Below are positions 25,746 through 64,000 of a stretch of DNA of 64,000 bases, piece after piece. Position 1 is the stretch's first letter. Every line of letters begins with the position of its first letter. Location: NCBI GenBank assembly GCA_018389105.1, contig JACATO010000317.1, positions 3,443,001 to 3,507,000 of the forward strand, read 5' to 3'. The position numbers and the translations under genes are program-made. The notes beneath the pieces were generated by a model. The model was not told where the DNA came from. It ran no database searches and saw only the letters and a list, made by a program, of their open reading frames with translations. The stretch comes from Nautilus pompilius. Its lineage: Eukaryota; Mollusca; Cephalopoda; Nautilida; Nautilidae.

Positions 25746-27553
25746 ATTTTTAACTCAATAAACTCATTTACTTTCTAAAAATAATATGTCCTTATTTATT
25801 ACGTTAATGATTTCATATATACAAATATGTAAATATTTGCATGTATCTACTGAAAAACTGATACGTGCTGCATACAAATGGAGTGAAATTTTGAAATCAG
25901 CATGAAAAATTGGTCTAAAAAAGTTGGTTTGCATTCATAATGAGTATAATACATTTAATTTTGTTGACCAGTGTAATTATCAATTGTTCTACTAGATAAA
26001 AATGGATGACAAGGTGACAATAAAAGACATCTCTGTGATAGCATGTGAACTATCAGAATGGTAAAATGTACCCCGAGTTACACAAACCCTACACTAACAA
26101 AATCAAATCTATTACTGTTCTCATTGATGATTGCTAGTTCAGAAGTCCTAAAGTTACCTCTTTACTCTTAAGTTTCTTTTGAAACCTGTTGACTCTTATG
26201 CTTGATGTTTCTGTTCTTGTACAAGAAGTATTTCAGGAAGAGTCAGTCAGTTGCAAAATACTAAAATAGTGTGAGAGATAAAGGATGCAAACAGCCAAAA
26301 ATAAAAAAAAAATGGCAGCCTTTTCACAAAAAGCTATTGTTTCTTAGATAACCCATTGTATCCAGTGACTACATATAGTCACAGATCAAGTTCATTTGTA
26401 GCCAATTTGTTGATTTCAGTTATCCCACCCCAGGATAAACAAGCTAGACTAAAAAAATAATAATTAATTTTTACTCTTAAGCATTTCCCATTTCAATATA
26501 AACAATATTTATTCATAAAGAAAGCACGCTGCTAAAAACAAAATACAGAACTCCATCTGCATCATTTACTTGTGACATGATTTGCAGATAACAGGCTCTC
26601 TAATGAACTCTCCAGGTTTAGCACCTATCTTCATTATCACTGCTTTCTGATTTTCCCAATTTTTTCTTTCTCTCAAAATTTGCTTAACAGAAACAAAGTC
26701 TGGATGAGGTAATAAAAAAAAAAACCATCAGTCAACAAATCTAGGAGAAAACAAAGGGTAATTTTTTGTTGATCTTAATGTTCTTTGAATGAAGTAGCTG
26801 ACACAAAATGCAATTCCGGGTAATCTCTGAAACAAAGGCAATTATAAACTAACAAAAAAGATCAGATCACCGCCAGAACATTTTCTGAGTGTGAATTTTA
26901 CTCTCAGAGTGATAGTCATTTGGGTCAAGTCTGTCAAAACTGGAGTGGGGCAGGGGATGTGACTGCTTTTAAAATTTTAATTAAAAAAAGTCTAATTAAT
27001 TTTGAAAAAGTTGTATAAGTTTAAATTTAACCTCAACAGGGCTGAGGGCACATTTCAACGAATATTGCCACTCAAATATTTTGAAGAAATTTCACAAGCC
27101 CTTGTAACAAAAGATGAAATTTGGTGGAGAGACTGGAAGACCACACAAATCTAATTTTAGATAATCACTTTTTTTTTCATATTATTAAATACTACTACTA
27201 TTATACTTAATATACATTTATCATTTAGAGTAGAGAAAGAAATGCTCTTTCTGCTTTAGGGAGTGGATAAGAATGTCAAATTGAATAAACAAATGGTCCT
27301 TAAGTGGAAGACATCCTGGTAGGTAGTGGCTTCTCCACAACAAAACTTGCCTTTGAAGCATTGTCTTGCAGTTTCCGAATAAGCTATGATGGATTTCTTG
27401 GTGATGAAAGCAAAAAGAATTCCCATAAATCTTGGGTTATCGGCATCCAACCCAAGCAATGACAAGTTCATGTTTCAATGCTTACATAAACTCCTATGAC
27501 ATCACTTTTTTTTTTAATTCCCTCAGTAGCCACTACATTTCTCAGTCACAAAG
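25746..27553. other. 5' flank of paralogue B
   Basis: AT-rich DNA upstream of the plus-strand gene starting at 27554. It should contain that gene's promoter and 5' UTR, but I see no distinct core promoter element. Confidence 0.35.
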
Positions 27554-27584
27554 ATGGAGCAGACTCTCTTCTTGATAGTGATAG
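27554..27584 (+). CDS. paralogue B exon 1: signal-peptide start
   Basis: ATG plus ten codons less two bases (MEQTLFLIVI + G), followed by donor GTAAGC. Splicing to exon 2 gives MEQTLFLIVIVLINFSC, a textbook signal peptide. The exon is phase 1, as in paralogue A. Confidence 0.75.
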
Positions 27585-30500
27585 GTAAGCAGAAATCATT
27601 TGCGTCTTTAAAATAGTGTAGTTAGAATGAGCATTAGTTTCTTTAAGCATATTTAACTTTTGCCTATAAAGAGCATGTGAACTGTAGCTACATCATTTTA
27701 ATCAACTGAGTGAATTATTTTTTTTAAAGTAAACAAAGATATATTATGTATCAAAGTTAACAACTGGAATATACAGAAATTCTTATTTCTGCAACGTTTA
27801 CAAAGACTGGCTCGATTATAGCTCTAGTCTAGTAATCCTTAGAATGGTACAGCAGCAGACAAATATTTATAGTTGCTAAAAATTAAGTATATCCAAACAA
27901 AAGTTGGACTTCTAAAAACTAAGTTTACTCTGTGACATTAATATTTATTACTTTTGATAGCAAATTCCTTCCTTCTGCTGATTTGGAAGTTTTTTGTACC
28001 TGACAATTTTACAACCCTTTCCAACTGCACCACTTGGTTTTGTTATGGGAACAAGCGATGAACATCTAATTGTGCTCAAGTGGAGCACACGGAGACAACA
28101 TGAGTGATGATACCAAATGAAGACGAATGAATGTATTTTGCTAAAAATTGGGTTTCTTTAGCTTTTCAGTAAAATGAAAAAAATAATGCCAGGTGATTTT
28201 GGTTTATAATAAGAAACAATAAATTTACCTAACCAGTAAAAATGAACTCTTCAGTAAGGCATAAGGTACATTGATACTTCAAAAGAACAGCAGCCACTAA
28301 AAGGAAACAAAAGCTTTTTCACAATAAGTAAATATGAGACAGAAATGTCTTTGCTTATTTATATTAACAGACAAAAAAAACAACTTCCCATAAAGATTTT
28401 TTAAAAATTCTAGTAGTTAAATCTTTAATCACAAATTTATTTCTAGATAAGCTCTAAGTTAGCATTTAAAATGCTGTAAATTTAGTCCTACCCATTTCTA
28501 AAGTAAAACTAAATTCAACAGAACTGCATCAAAATATTGTAATTTCCTGTAAACTACTAGAAAAACAAAATGTTGCCAGCAGCAGTGATACAGACCATCT
28601 GAATTTATTTTTTGATTTATTGCATTAACTTTGAATCTCCAGTTAACCATTTAAAATTGGTTAATATTCCTTTAATTCATTTATATTAAACCTGTGTAAA
28701 CTTTTTTTTTTTGCTTTGCTATCTTATTTATTTTGTGAACAAGGATTTGTTTTCTTCCTTAATGAAAATCTTTATTGGTTTTTGTAAAACAACATTGGCA
28801 ATAACAATGAGCCACAAGAATGTCAATCAGGCATAACTGATCAAAAATCACAGTTTATATTACATTTTTGATTAATCCTAATCATTAGCAGCAGCAACCC
28901 GGATATAAAATAATATGTAGTATGGGTCATAATGCTAAACATTAATTTCTGAAGATTACCATGATGTAATAATGACTATATATGCTTTCATTACTGTTTC
29001 TCAGATTGTCTTAGATTTTAAATGACTAATTTTATAATTTTATTAATGACTTTAGCAATTACAATTTAGTATCACATAAGTCTCTCCTTAACCCTTTAAA
29101 ATTTAACTTTCTATTCAAGTATATATTTGCAGGCTTAGTAAAACATCCTGATTGGTCTTGTTTTCACAGTACTCATCAATTTTAGCTGCACAAGGATGCT
29201 TGAGCCACCATGCAACATCCATAATTTCAACAATGAAGTAAATGCATGTTTCATGACACATCATTTAAAGCCAACATCACTGGTTTCAGCTTTTACAAGC
29301 AACAACTCCAGTCAGTCTTACCAAGACCTCAGAGTACTGGGAAGCACTCGAGACACAGCCTCTGCAATGTGCAGGTCAGTGCAATAAGCTATTACTTTCG
29401 TTAACAGAACTGCAAACTTTGATTAAAATAAACACTTAACTTCACAAAAAGGTTGGCTTTCAAAAAGAACAATCAATATAAATTACTACAGCTAAGTATC
29501 AAATAAATGTTTTAACTGGTCATTTGGTGATTTTTATGTGGTATAGCAAAAGACCCTCCAAGTAGCCAGCCAAAGGAGACATTGTAGCATGAAGACTACA
29601 AAGTTTGTTTTATTATGCAAAGTCACATTGAAAAATCACAGTATCAATCCTTTCCAACAAGCAGTGGCCATCAGTACTGGACTCTGGCCTGATGCCATTT
29701 CCAATAGGTAAACACTAAACAAAATGAATTGGGGATGAAGTCATTAGATGTAGAATAATTCTGTGCTTCAGAAATTTAATGTCAATAAATCTATCTTCCA
29801 TGTACCTGCATTATATTGTGATGATGAGCTATCCATGCAGGTACATGCACTGTCAATGATAAAGAATATGCACAAGGTGTAAGGGAATTTTTCAATCAGC
29901 TACATTTACAGATATTGAGATTTTCTAAAAGAATATTACTCTTGCAAGAATTATGCATACACAAAATACTCTAAAGATACCACTTCTGAGCAAAGAAAAT
30001 GTGGCATATCTACTCTTTTAGTGGTTCAGCACAAAGATCACTGGCTGTTGACAGTTTCGCAAACTGCAGACAAGATACCAGGCAAGCATCATCAAAGTGT
30101 CATAATAGTGGGCAGTGCTCCACAACTGTATGATAAAGTGGATTTCTTGGCAACCTGGACAGAAAAAAAAAATTACTTAGGGAACATGGTCAGGTTGAAC
30201 AAAAAATTAAAGCAGGCTTAAATGATAATTTGGACTGTATAAAGCTAGTCAGCCTGCTATAATGTAGACTAGATTGTTGTCACAGATAAACCATGATGCT
30301 GTGGTGTCAGAATCAGAAATGTCAAAGATGTCACTACCATCCAGTTCTATCCACAGAAGTCATTTGTTCCCTTACAGTCACTAGGGTGTACAGAAACAAT
30401 AACTACACAGCTAGTAATTATCTGAGGATATACAGGTCTGTATATCATCAGGAATGAAGTAATGACAAGTATGTTATTTGGATGAGAACTTATTAGGTGT

Positions 30501-32439
30501 TTTTGTTGGTATGATTCACCAGGTTGTTTCATTCATAACCTAGATCAAAGATAGTCGATGTCTACTTTTAACAGAAGACTGAGACCAGCACTCTGTCCCA
30601 ATCATATTCCGGACATAGCTCATCTGCCAAGTCTACACTGGAGTAGTTTAGGGATGTGCTAATGAGATGGATAAACACACACCAATTACTATTGGCATTC
30701 TATGTTATATCTCAAAATGTTGGTAAACCTGCCAAAAACACAGGTTGGTCACTTTCCACTTAATTTCAAAACATTCCCCAATTAATTTTGTCAAGTATGA
30801 TTTTAATTAATATTTCTTGCTTTTTTTAAGTAGATATTTTTGATTACTCAGATTTACACGTTGCCCTATTTATTAGGTAAATGTGCAAATAGCATAGATA
30901 TATTCACTAGTAGACCGACCTGGTTATAAATAACTGCTGGTCAGATTTATTATTCTATTCTACGCCATATAAACCCAGCCATTTCTTCTGGATGCATTAG
31001 CTCACCCCCACCGATATAGTTTTCCAGAATGTTTTGCCTAAGAAATATGCATCTCTGGTGACTAGAAAAGATTTGAATGTTATACATAACACTAAGAAAG
31101 CAGTACCTAACAGAAAAATAATTATTTTTCAAACAATCATACTCTACATTACAGCCAACTCAACCCACTCATGCTGTGTCTTAAGATAGCCATCAAAGGC
31201 TGCTCAACAGTACATCAGCTGTTTGAAAAACGTGGCTATGATGTTGAAATCTTAAAAAATGGACTTGAAGTTTTGTGCAACAATTTGGATGGTAAGTATA
31301 TTTGTTCTGGTTTTAATTTTACAATGTATTAAAATGATACAAGTAAACTAATGTATAAACCGGGTTCTGCTATAAGAATCTTCATCTTACATCACATTTT
31401 TTGGAAATAATTGCTCTCTCTGTTGATGAAAGTAGCTATTTTAGCAAATAAATCATAAGAGCTACCAGCTGCAATTTCAACTGAGATATCTTTGACAAAC
31501 TAGAATAAACCCTTAATAAATATGGTTTATAGCCAATATTCTAGAGATGTTCAAATAAAACCAGGGTGAAATAGCATCACTGTAATGGATTCTGGCTTGT
31601 GGATATCATTTGAACATTTCTAGTACTTAAAAATAACATTTCAAATATCGAGAGCAGCTATCAGCATTAGCAAACTACCCATTTTATCTATATAATTTCC
31701 AGTGTTATGAAGTTTCTAATGAATTCAAGATAAAATAATGTATTTTTTGGAAAATATATCTTTCAGAAAACATTTAGATAGAAATATTTGTTGGCAGAGT
31801 GTTAACTGTTAAGAAGCTAGTTCTGATACCAACAGTAAAATGGTAAAGTTCAAATATAAATTCAGAAAATTACATCTCTTTATCTAACCATGAAGACTAG
31901 CCAATGTGTACTGTTTTGTTATTAAACTACTCTCTCTATTAACAGATTATATGACAAAAATTACCTGTTATTCAACACAGACCAACAGTACAAACTGTTT
32001 GGCCAAGTACAACACAGCAGTAGACACTCTTCTGACCACCAGCCATAAATTCATGGGTAACCAGACAGGGTTGTGCAGGTGAATTATCTTACTACAATCC
32101 CATTTTCTGCTGACTTAGTCAATTGCCAAGGAAATATAAAATCATAAATTTCATTACCACTGCAAAAGTTGACCATACTTTTAACATGCCAAACACAAAG
32201 AAAGCATAAGGGATAACTATATTTTCTTTCTAATTTAAAAATTATTAGAATTAATCAAAATAATTAGACAAGTTTAAGGCCAGCCTGAAGAGCAATGTAA
32301 AAAAAACTATCACAACCATTCATTATGTAAGGTACTAAAAACTTTTTAGTTATAAACAAAACCATCAAGTGTTTGTAAGGCAGTGCAATACATTATCACC
32401 CATTAGTTAGTTTCCTAACATTATGTGCCAGAACTATCT

Positions 32440-32473
<34 letters not shown>

Positions 32474-33147
32474 TTTTTTTTTTAAATTTTGCTTTTATTC
32501 CAAATTGAATCCACTATTTTCTGAATAGCAACATATAAATAATATTATTCTAATTAATCAATCTCTCATGATTAAATAAATGCAAACATATTAAATGTTC
32601 TACATGATTTTCTCATTAGATCTAAATCCTTGTTTACAAATTTTAAAGTACTGATACTGACATAAACTGAGTTGAATCTCCCTTTTTCTTTTTTTTTAGC
32701 ATCAAAGTTGCCTACTTGACCTGCACAAGAGAAGTGATGGAATCAAGATGCGAAATAACAGCAGCCAAATTGTTTACAAAATATAAATGCACAATAATGA
32801 GTCACAGGTGCAACATGACGACATCTAAGGTGTGCCAATTCCAACCAGAGTCGCAGGCCTATTTAGTTCCAGTGAACACAGATACAAGTTACTCATATGA
32901 CAGCATGGCTGATGGAGATGTATCAACACTGGAGACAACAGATGAAATGCACAACCATGACCATTCCTCAGATGAAGAGTATACACACATTGATGGTGGT
33001 GCTGTGAATTCTTATGGGAATGACCACCACAATCATTCAAAATATCACAATGGCTCAGGTGCTGTGTCATCTTTTTGGGCAGTAATGCTTGGAACATTAC
33101 CGTGGTTGCTTGTATTCTACCTAGAAAGTGGAGTTTTAACAGTTTGA
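27554..33147 (+). CDS. Cys-rich secreted protein, putative GPI-anchored (paralogue B)
   Basis: Five exons (27554-27584, 29170-29374, 31155-31291, 31946-32078, 32700-33147) sum to 954 nt, an open 317-residue protein. All introns are GT-AG and in phase. The N-terminus is a clear signal peptide (MEQTLFLIVIVLINFSC). Two Cys-rich segments follow, each with an intron directly after a Cys and then C-x8-C-x7/8-C. After Cys-rich part two comes a long hydrophilic linker rich in His, Asp, Ser and Tyr (DEMHNHDHSSDEE, NDHHNHSKYHNGSG). The protein ends in a hydrophobic tail (FWAVMLGTLPWLLVFYL), as in GPI-anchored proteins. NFS, NNSS and NST sites suggest N-glycosylation. The family is unknown to me. The minus-strand gene at 12944-21467 is its paralogue with the same exon plan. 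Confidence 0.85.
29170..29374 (+). CDS. paralogue B exon 2
   Basis: Acceptor TTTTCACAG, donor GTCAGT, 205 nt. It encodes LINFSCTRMLEPPCNIHNF and a further Cys, a Thr/Ser/Asn-rich middle, and ends TASAMC right before the phase-2 intron. Confidence 0.85.
29375..31154 (+). other. intron 2 of paralogue B, partly repeat-like
   Basis: About 1.8 kb. The 29.9-30.6 kb part is less AT-rich and carries a 66-codon frame (30021-30221) without a recognisable domain; it is probably a decayed repeat. Confidence 0.4.
31155..31291 (+). CDS. paralogue B exon 3
   Basis: 137 nt, acceptor ACATTACAG, donor GTAAGT. It encodes 45 residues with Cys at 8, 16 and 41 (LMLCLKIAIKGC, VLCNNLD), aligning without gaps to exon 3 of paralogue A. 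Confidence 0.88.
31946..32078 (+). CDS. paralogue B exon 4
   Basis: 133 nt with acceptor ATTAACAG and donor GTGAAT. It encodes YMTKITCYST, a Cys ten residues on, and ends NQTGLC right before a phase-2 intron. It is five residues shorter than the paralogue's exon 4. Confidence 0.85.
32440..32484. repeat. (CA)n-(TA)n-(T)n compound microsatellite
   Basis: A CA run passes into a TA run and then a T run, inside intron 4 of paralogue B. Confidence 0.9.
32700..33147 (+). CDS. paralogue B exon 5 (last)
   Basis: Acceptor TTTTTTTAG. The exon encodes IKVAYLTCTREVMESRC, EITAAKLFTKYKC and IMSHRC, then the His/Asp-rich linker, then the hydrophobic tail and TGA at 33145-33147. Confidence 0.88.
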
Positions 33148-33161
33148 GGAATTATCTTTTT

Positions 33162-33167
33162 AATAAA
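33162..33167 (+). terminator. candidate poly(A) signal AATAAA of paralogue B
   Basis: The hexamer lies 15 bp after the stop codon, which would give a very short 3' UTR. Further AATAAA copies farther on could be used instead. Confidence 0.4.
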
Positions 33168-35094
33168 CATCAACCAATCACTTTAAAATGTCAAATCGAT
33201 TTAGTGACTGTACAAAAGAAGAAAACAAACTCCCAAATAATATAATTTATTATTCAAAGTTGGTCCTTAAAGAGGGGGTTTTCCCCAAAAATATACATTT
33301 TTTTCTTAAAACATAGAAAATATTTCTTTTTCTCCTTCAATTTCAACAATTACTTTTAGTTTTTTTTTTAGAATTTTGAATGTTAAATAAAGGCATTTGA
33401 AAGAGCTACTTGTATCTTAATATAGCTTACCATAAAGTAGATTACTAAGGGGGGGGGTGTTCCATTGGTCACTTGAAAACAAGTCTGTGGCAAAAGCCAT
33501 AGCACTAACCAGAAGGGAAAGAATGCTAAAAATTATGGCCAACATTACTAAACAAAACCCACTGCAATTTAATTAAAAGTGAAATGAGTAATCACAGAAG
33601 AAACCACACTAGCAAGATTGTACTGAGCTGACAGATAGTAATCAAACCTAATAATGAATTCCAACCACCCCCAAGAGAATTTATTGACACTATATATTGA
33701 AAGCATTTTAAGTAGAAAACATTGGACATATCCACCATTTGCTAGTCATGCTGTGCTGTAATAAACAAGAGTGCTCAGAAATTTACTTAGCTACAACTGA
33801 ATCTGGTATAGGAAATTGAGAAAGGTAAGAACCAGCAACAAAACTTGGCTCTGATCACAAGGTGTATTCAGCATTCATTCCAACATGTTGCAAATTTCAA
33901 ATAGAGATTATTTACATTCAAAATCAGAGAGACCAAAGTGAGATAAAATCAGCATAGCATGAGCTAATTACTATTTATGATTTGAATGTTAATAACAAGG
34001 ATAGCTGTTAAATACTGATCTTGTGGCTCGCAAGTAACAATCAGAGATCAAAGAATACACTAGCATTCTTTGGATCAACTATGAATTAGTGTGCTGTTTC
34101 TTTATTATTAGCTGTTTCCAATGACCCAGCATTGACTGTTCCCTTATATCTACATTCTGCAAAAAAAATAATCTCAAAACATGTCCTTCATGATTATTAT
34201 TTCAATAATTTAAAACAACACCAGTTTAACCTCATCTCTTAAAACAATTACCAAAAATACTGATCTTTATTTAATTTCTTTCTTTTTTTGATTTTGAAAA
34301 ATTATATTATTATTAAAGCTATTTACAAATAGTTTTTATTCAGATAGTAATACATTGTTGCTGCACACGTGTCTCCAATGTAGAGGCTTAGTGCCACAGT
34401 TACCCACTAGAGAGCATTTTCTATCCTCCTTCACAAGGTATAAGCACATCCAACTACAGCTTTGAAATTGCTGCAAGAATTCTTCATTTTTATGTGTGGG
34501 TGGAAATCAATTTGCCAGCTGGTAAAAAAGAGCAAGAAACCATGCCAGAAGCTATGGCAAACCGTGCAGACCCAAACCAGGAATCAAAATGGCATTCATT
34601 CTTGGTAGACCAGTAGCCAAACTAATGGATCATCAACTATTCAAATAATAATACACATCTAAGTATTTAATCCTACCTGTTTTTTTTAGTTTAAAAAGTT
34701 TGACAGAATAGTTAATCCTTTAAGACTGCCTCCCTGCAGAAATGCATTTTAAAAACTACCTGTTTCCTGCCATTATTCTACTTTTATAAAATAGCCAACC
34801 CTCTTAAATAACTTTAACCATTAGCATTCTATGTTATAATATTTCCTTACTCTCACTGTAATTCCAAGTAAATATGCATAAATTATTACTACAAGCATGA
34901 ATACCTCCCAAGATCAGGTATGTAGGAACTTCCACACTTGAATTTTAAAAAGTGTTGCTTAAATCCTAGATTACAATAAAAGTAAAAGAAATCTGCTTAT
35001 ATTTCAAAATTACAAAATAATCAGGCACTTTTTTGTTAGAAATTGAAAAAAAAAATATTATTATTATTATACATTTATCAAAAATCTGCAGTTG
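33168..35094. other. convergent intergenic region
   Basis: It lies between the 3' end of paralogue B (plus) and the 3' end of the ATPase gene (minus). The part nearest 35.09 kb must hold the ATPase 3' UTR; a minus-strand AATAAA (TTTATT) at about 34336 is a possible poly(A) signal. No gene seen. Confidence 0.5.
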
Positions 35095-63061
<27,967 letters not shown>

Positions 63062-64000
63062 CTGAAAACTGGAGAGAAATCAATCAATCATTTTTTTTTT
63101 ATTTTAAAACGTGTAATACAATGTGATGTAAATCTACCACAATAATGCAGGCAAGAAAACTTGACCCCACCACCATGAGAAGCCCACCCTAACCTTTACA
63201 TTGATTTACATATGATAAATGATAACAAAGGCAATTTGGTACATGCATTCTGATATAACAAATGTTAAAACAAAAACATTACTAGAGAAAGTATTTTTAA
63301 TGCATCAATGAAACATAAGTTTATCTGAAATAAATAAAAGCACCTGCACAATCAACAGCTGTCATAACCAAAACTTCACTGATATAGCTTTTGTATGAAG
63401 AACATTGCAATCAAAGACTAAACACTTAACGTGGATTTTACTGCAACTTCATAATTTCTTCACTTAGTTACTATCCTGTAAATGTTCTTCTCCCCTCAGT
63501 TAAATGCTTATCCAGATAGAGCAGCAGTAGCTAATTGTGATGGTCTACAACTGTCCTGCATCCCTTCTTTATTTCGCCTGAGTAAAGCAAGCCCATTAGA
63601 TCTTGGTCAGAGAATCTATTGGGCTTATTTGGTGCCAGAGCTTTCTCATGTATTTCATATTTATTTCCAATGTAAGTTCCCAACAAAATTTTAAAACTTA
63701 TTTAGAAGCCCTTCTCTTCAAAATAGTTTTTCTAGTAAATTTGGTAAAGTATTGATTACAACCATTAATGATTGATTTATTTTTTCTTTTTGAAAATTTG
63801 CCAAAATTTGTTTCATTGTTAGCCCTGTTTAAAGTATGTACTGTAACACTCATAACATCCCAATATTTTTTAAAGTTAAGATTTTTTGGCATGTTAAATC
63901 AATTCTCACTCTTTATATTCATAGGTTAGAACATACCATAAACAAGATAGATATATAAAACAAACTATTCATCCAAGCAAAATAAAAAAAAAAAATTTAT
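63062..64000 (-). other. ATP13A intron continuing past the window
   Basis: No exon of the upstream part (for example one carrying DKTGTLTEDG) is visible here, so the gene continues beyond the right edge. Confidence 0.6.

Noticed and set aside
63482-63694. 70-codon plus frame near the window edge
   Set aside because: No motif and no splice support; it lies opposite an ATP13A intron.

Overview
The window is AT-rich eukaryotic DNA with many short exons and phase-consistent introns, full of cut-and-paste DNA transposons. It reads as an invertebrate genome, most likely a mollusc. The mollusc call is an inference from the membrane-tail exon near 4.5 kb and the transposon mix, not a proof.

Region by region: (1) 1-5.1 kb holds a mariner relic, a decayed hAT transposon of the ZMYM1-like type, and the last exon of a plus-strand gene for a protein with a Thr/His-rich stalk and a C-terminal membrane helix. 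(2) 5.1-12.9 kb has no gene I can support. (3) 12.9-21.5 kb (minus) and 27.5-33.2 kb (plus) hold two complete five-exon genes, head to head. Each encodes a short signal peptide, two Cys-rich segments and a hydrophobic C-terminal tail of GPI-anchor type. They are paralogues: the intron phases are identical, exon 3 is 137 nt in both, and the cysteines line up. A hAT element and a transposase-like element of unknown superfamily fill the 6 kb between their start codons. (4) 35.1-63.1 kb and beyond (minus) is the 3' two thirds of a P5B-type P-type ATPase, the endo-lysosomal polyamine transporter family ATP13A2/ATP13A3. I could place 19 exons; any 18 that use one copy of a duplicated exon sum to an open frame (688 or 685 codons plus stop). 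The exons with the phosphorylation motif and the first membrane helices lie past 64 kb.

The ATPase introns carry a Tc1-like element, a small foldback element, a pogo-like element with long transposase frames, a Tigger-like element, a decayed Tc1-like piece and a mariner. The four with clear ends have TA target duplications.

The main observations are a duplicated phase-0 exon pair in the ATPase nucleotide-binding domain (candidate mutually exclusive exons), the divergent pair of uncharacterised Cys-rich surface proteins with an apparent internal domain duplication, a GC-AG intron in the ATPase, and a pogo element with direct rather than inverted subterminal repeats. I saw no LTR or other capsid-bearing element and no CRISPR array. 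I could not screen for tRNA genes reliably by eye.
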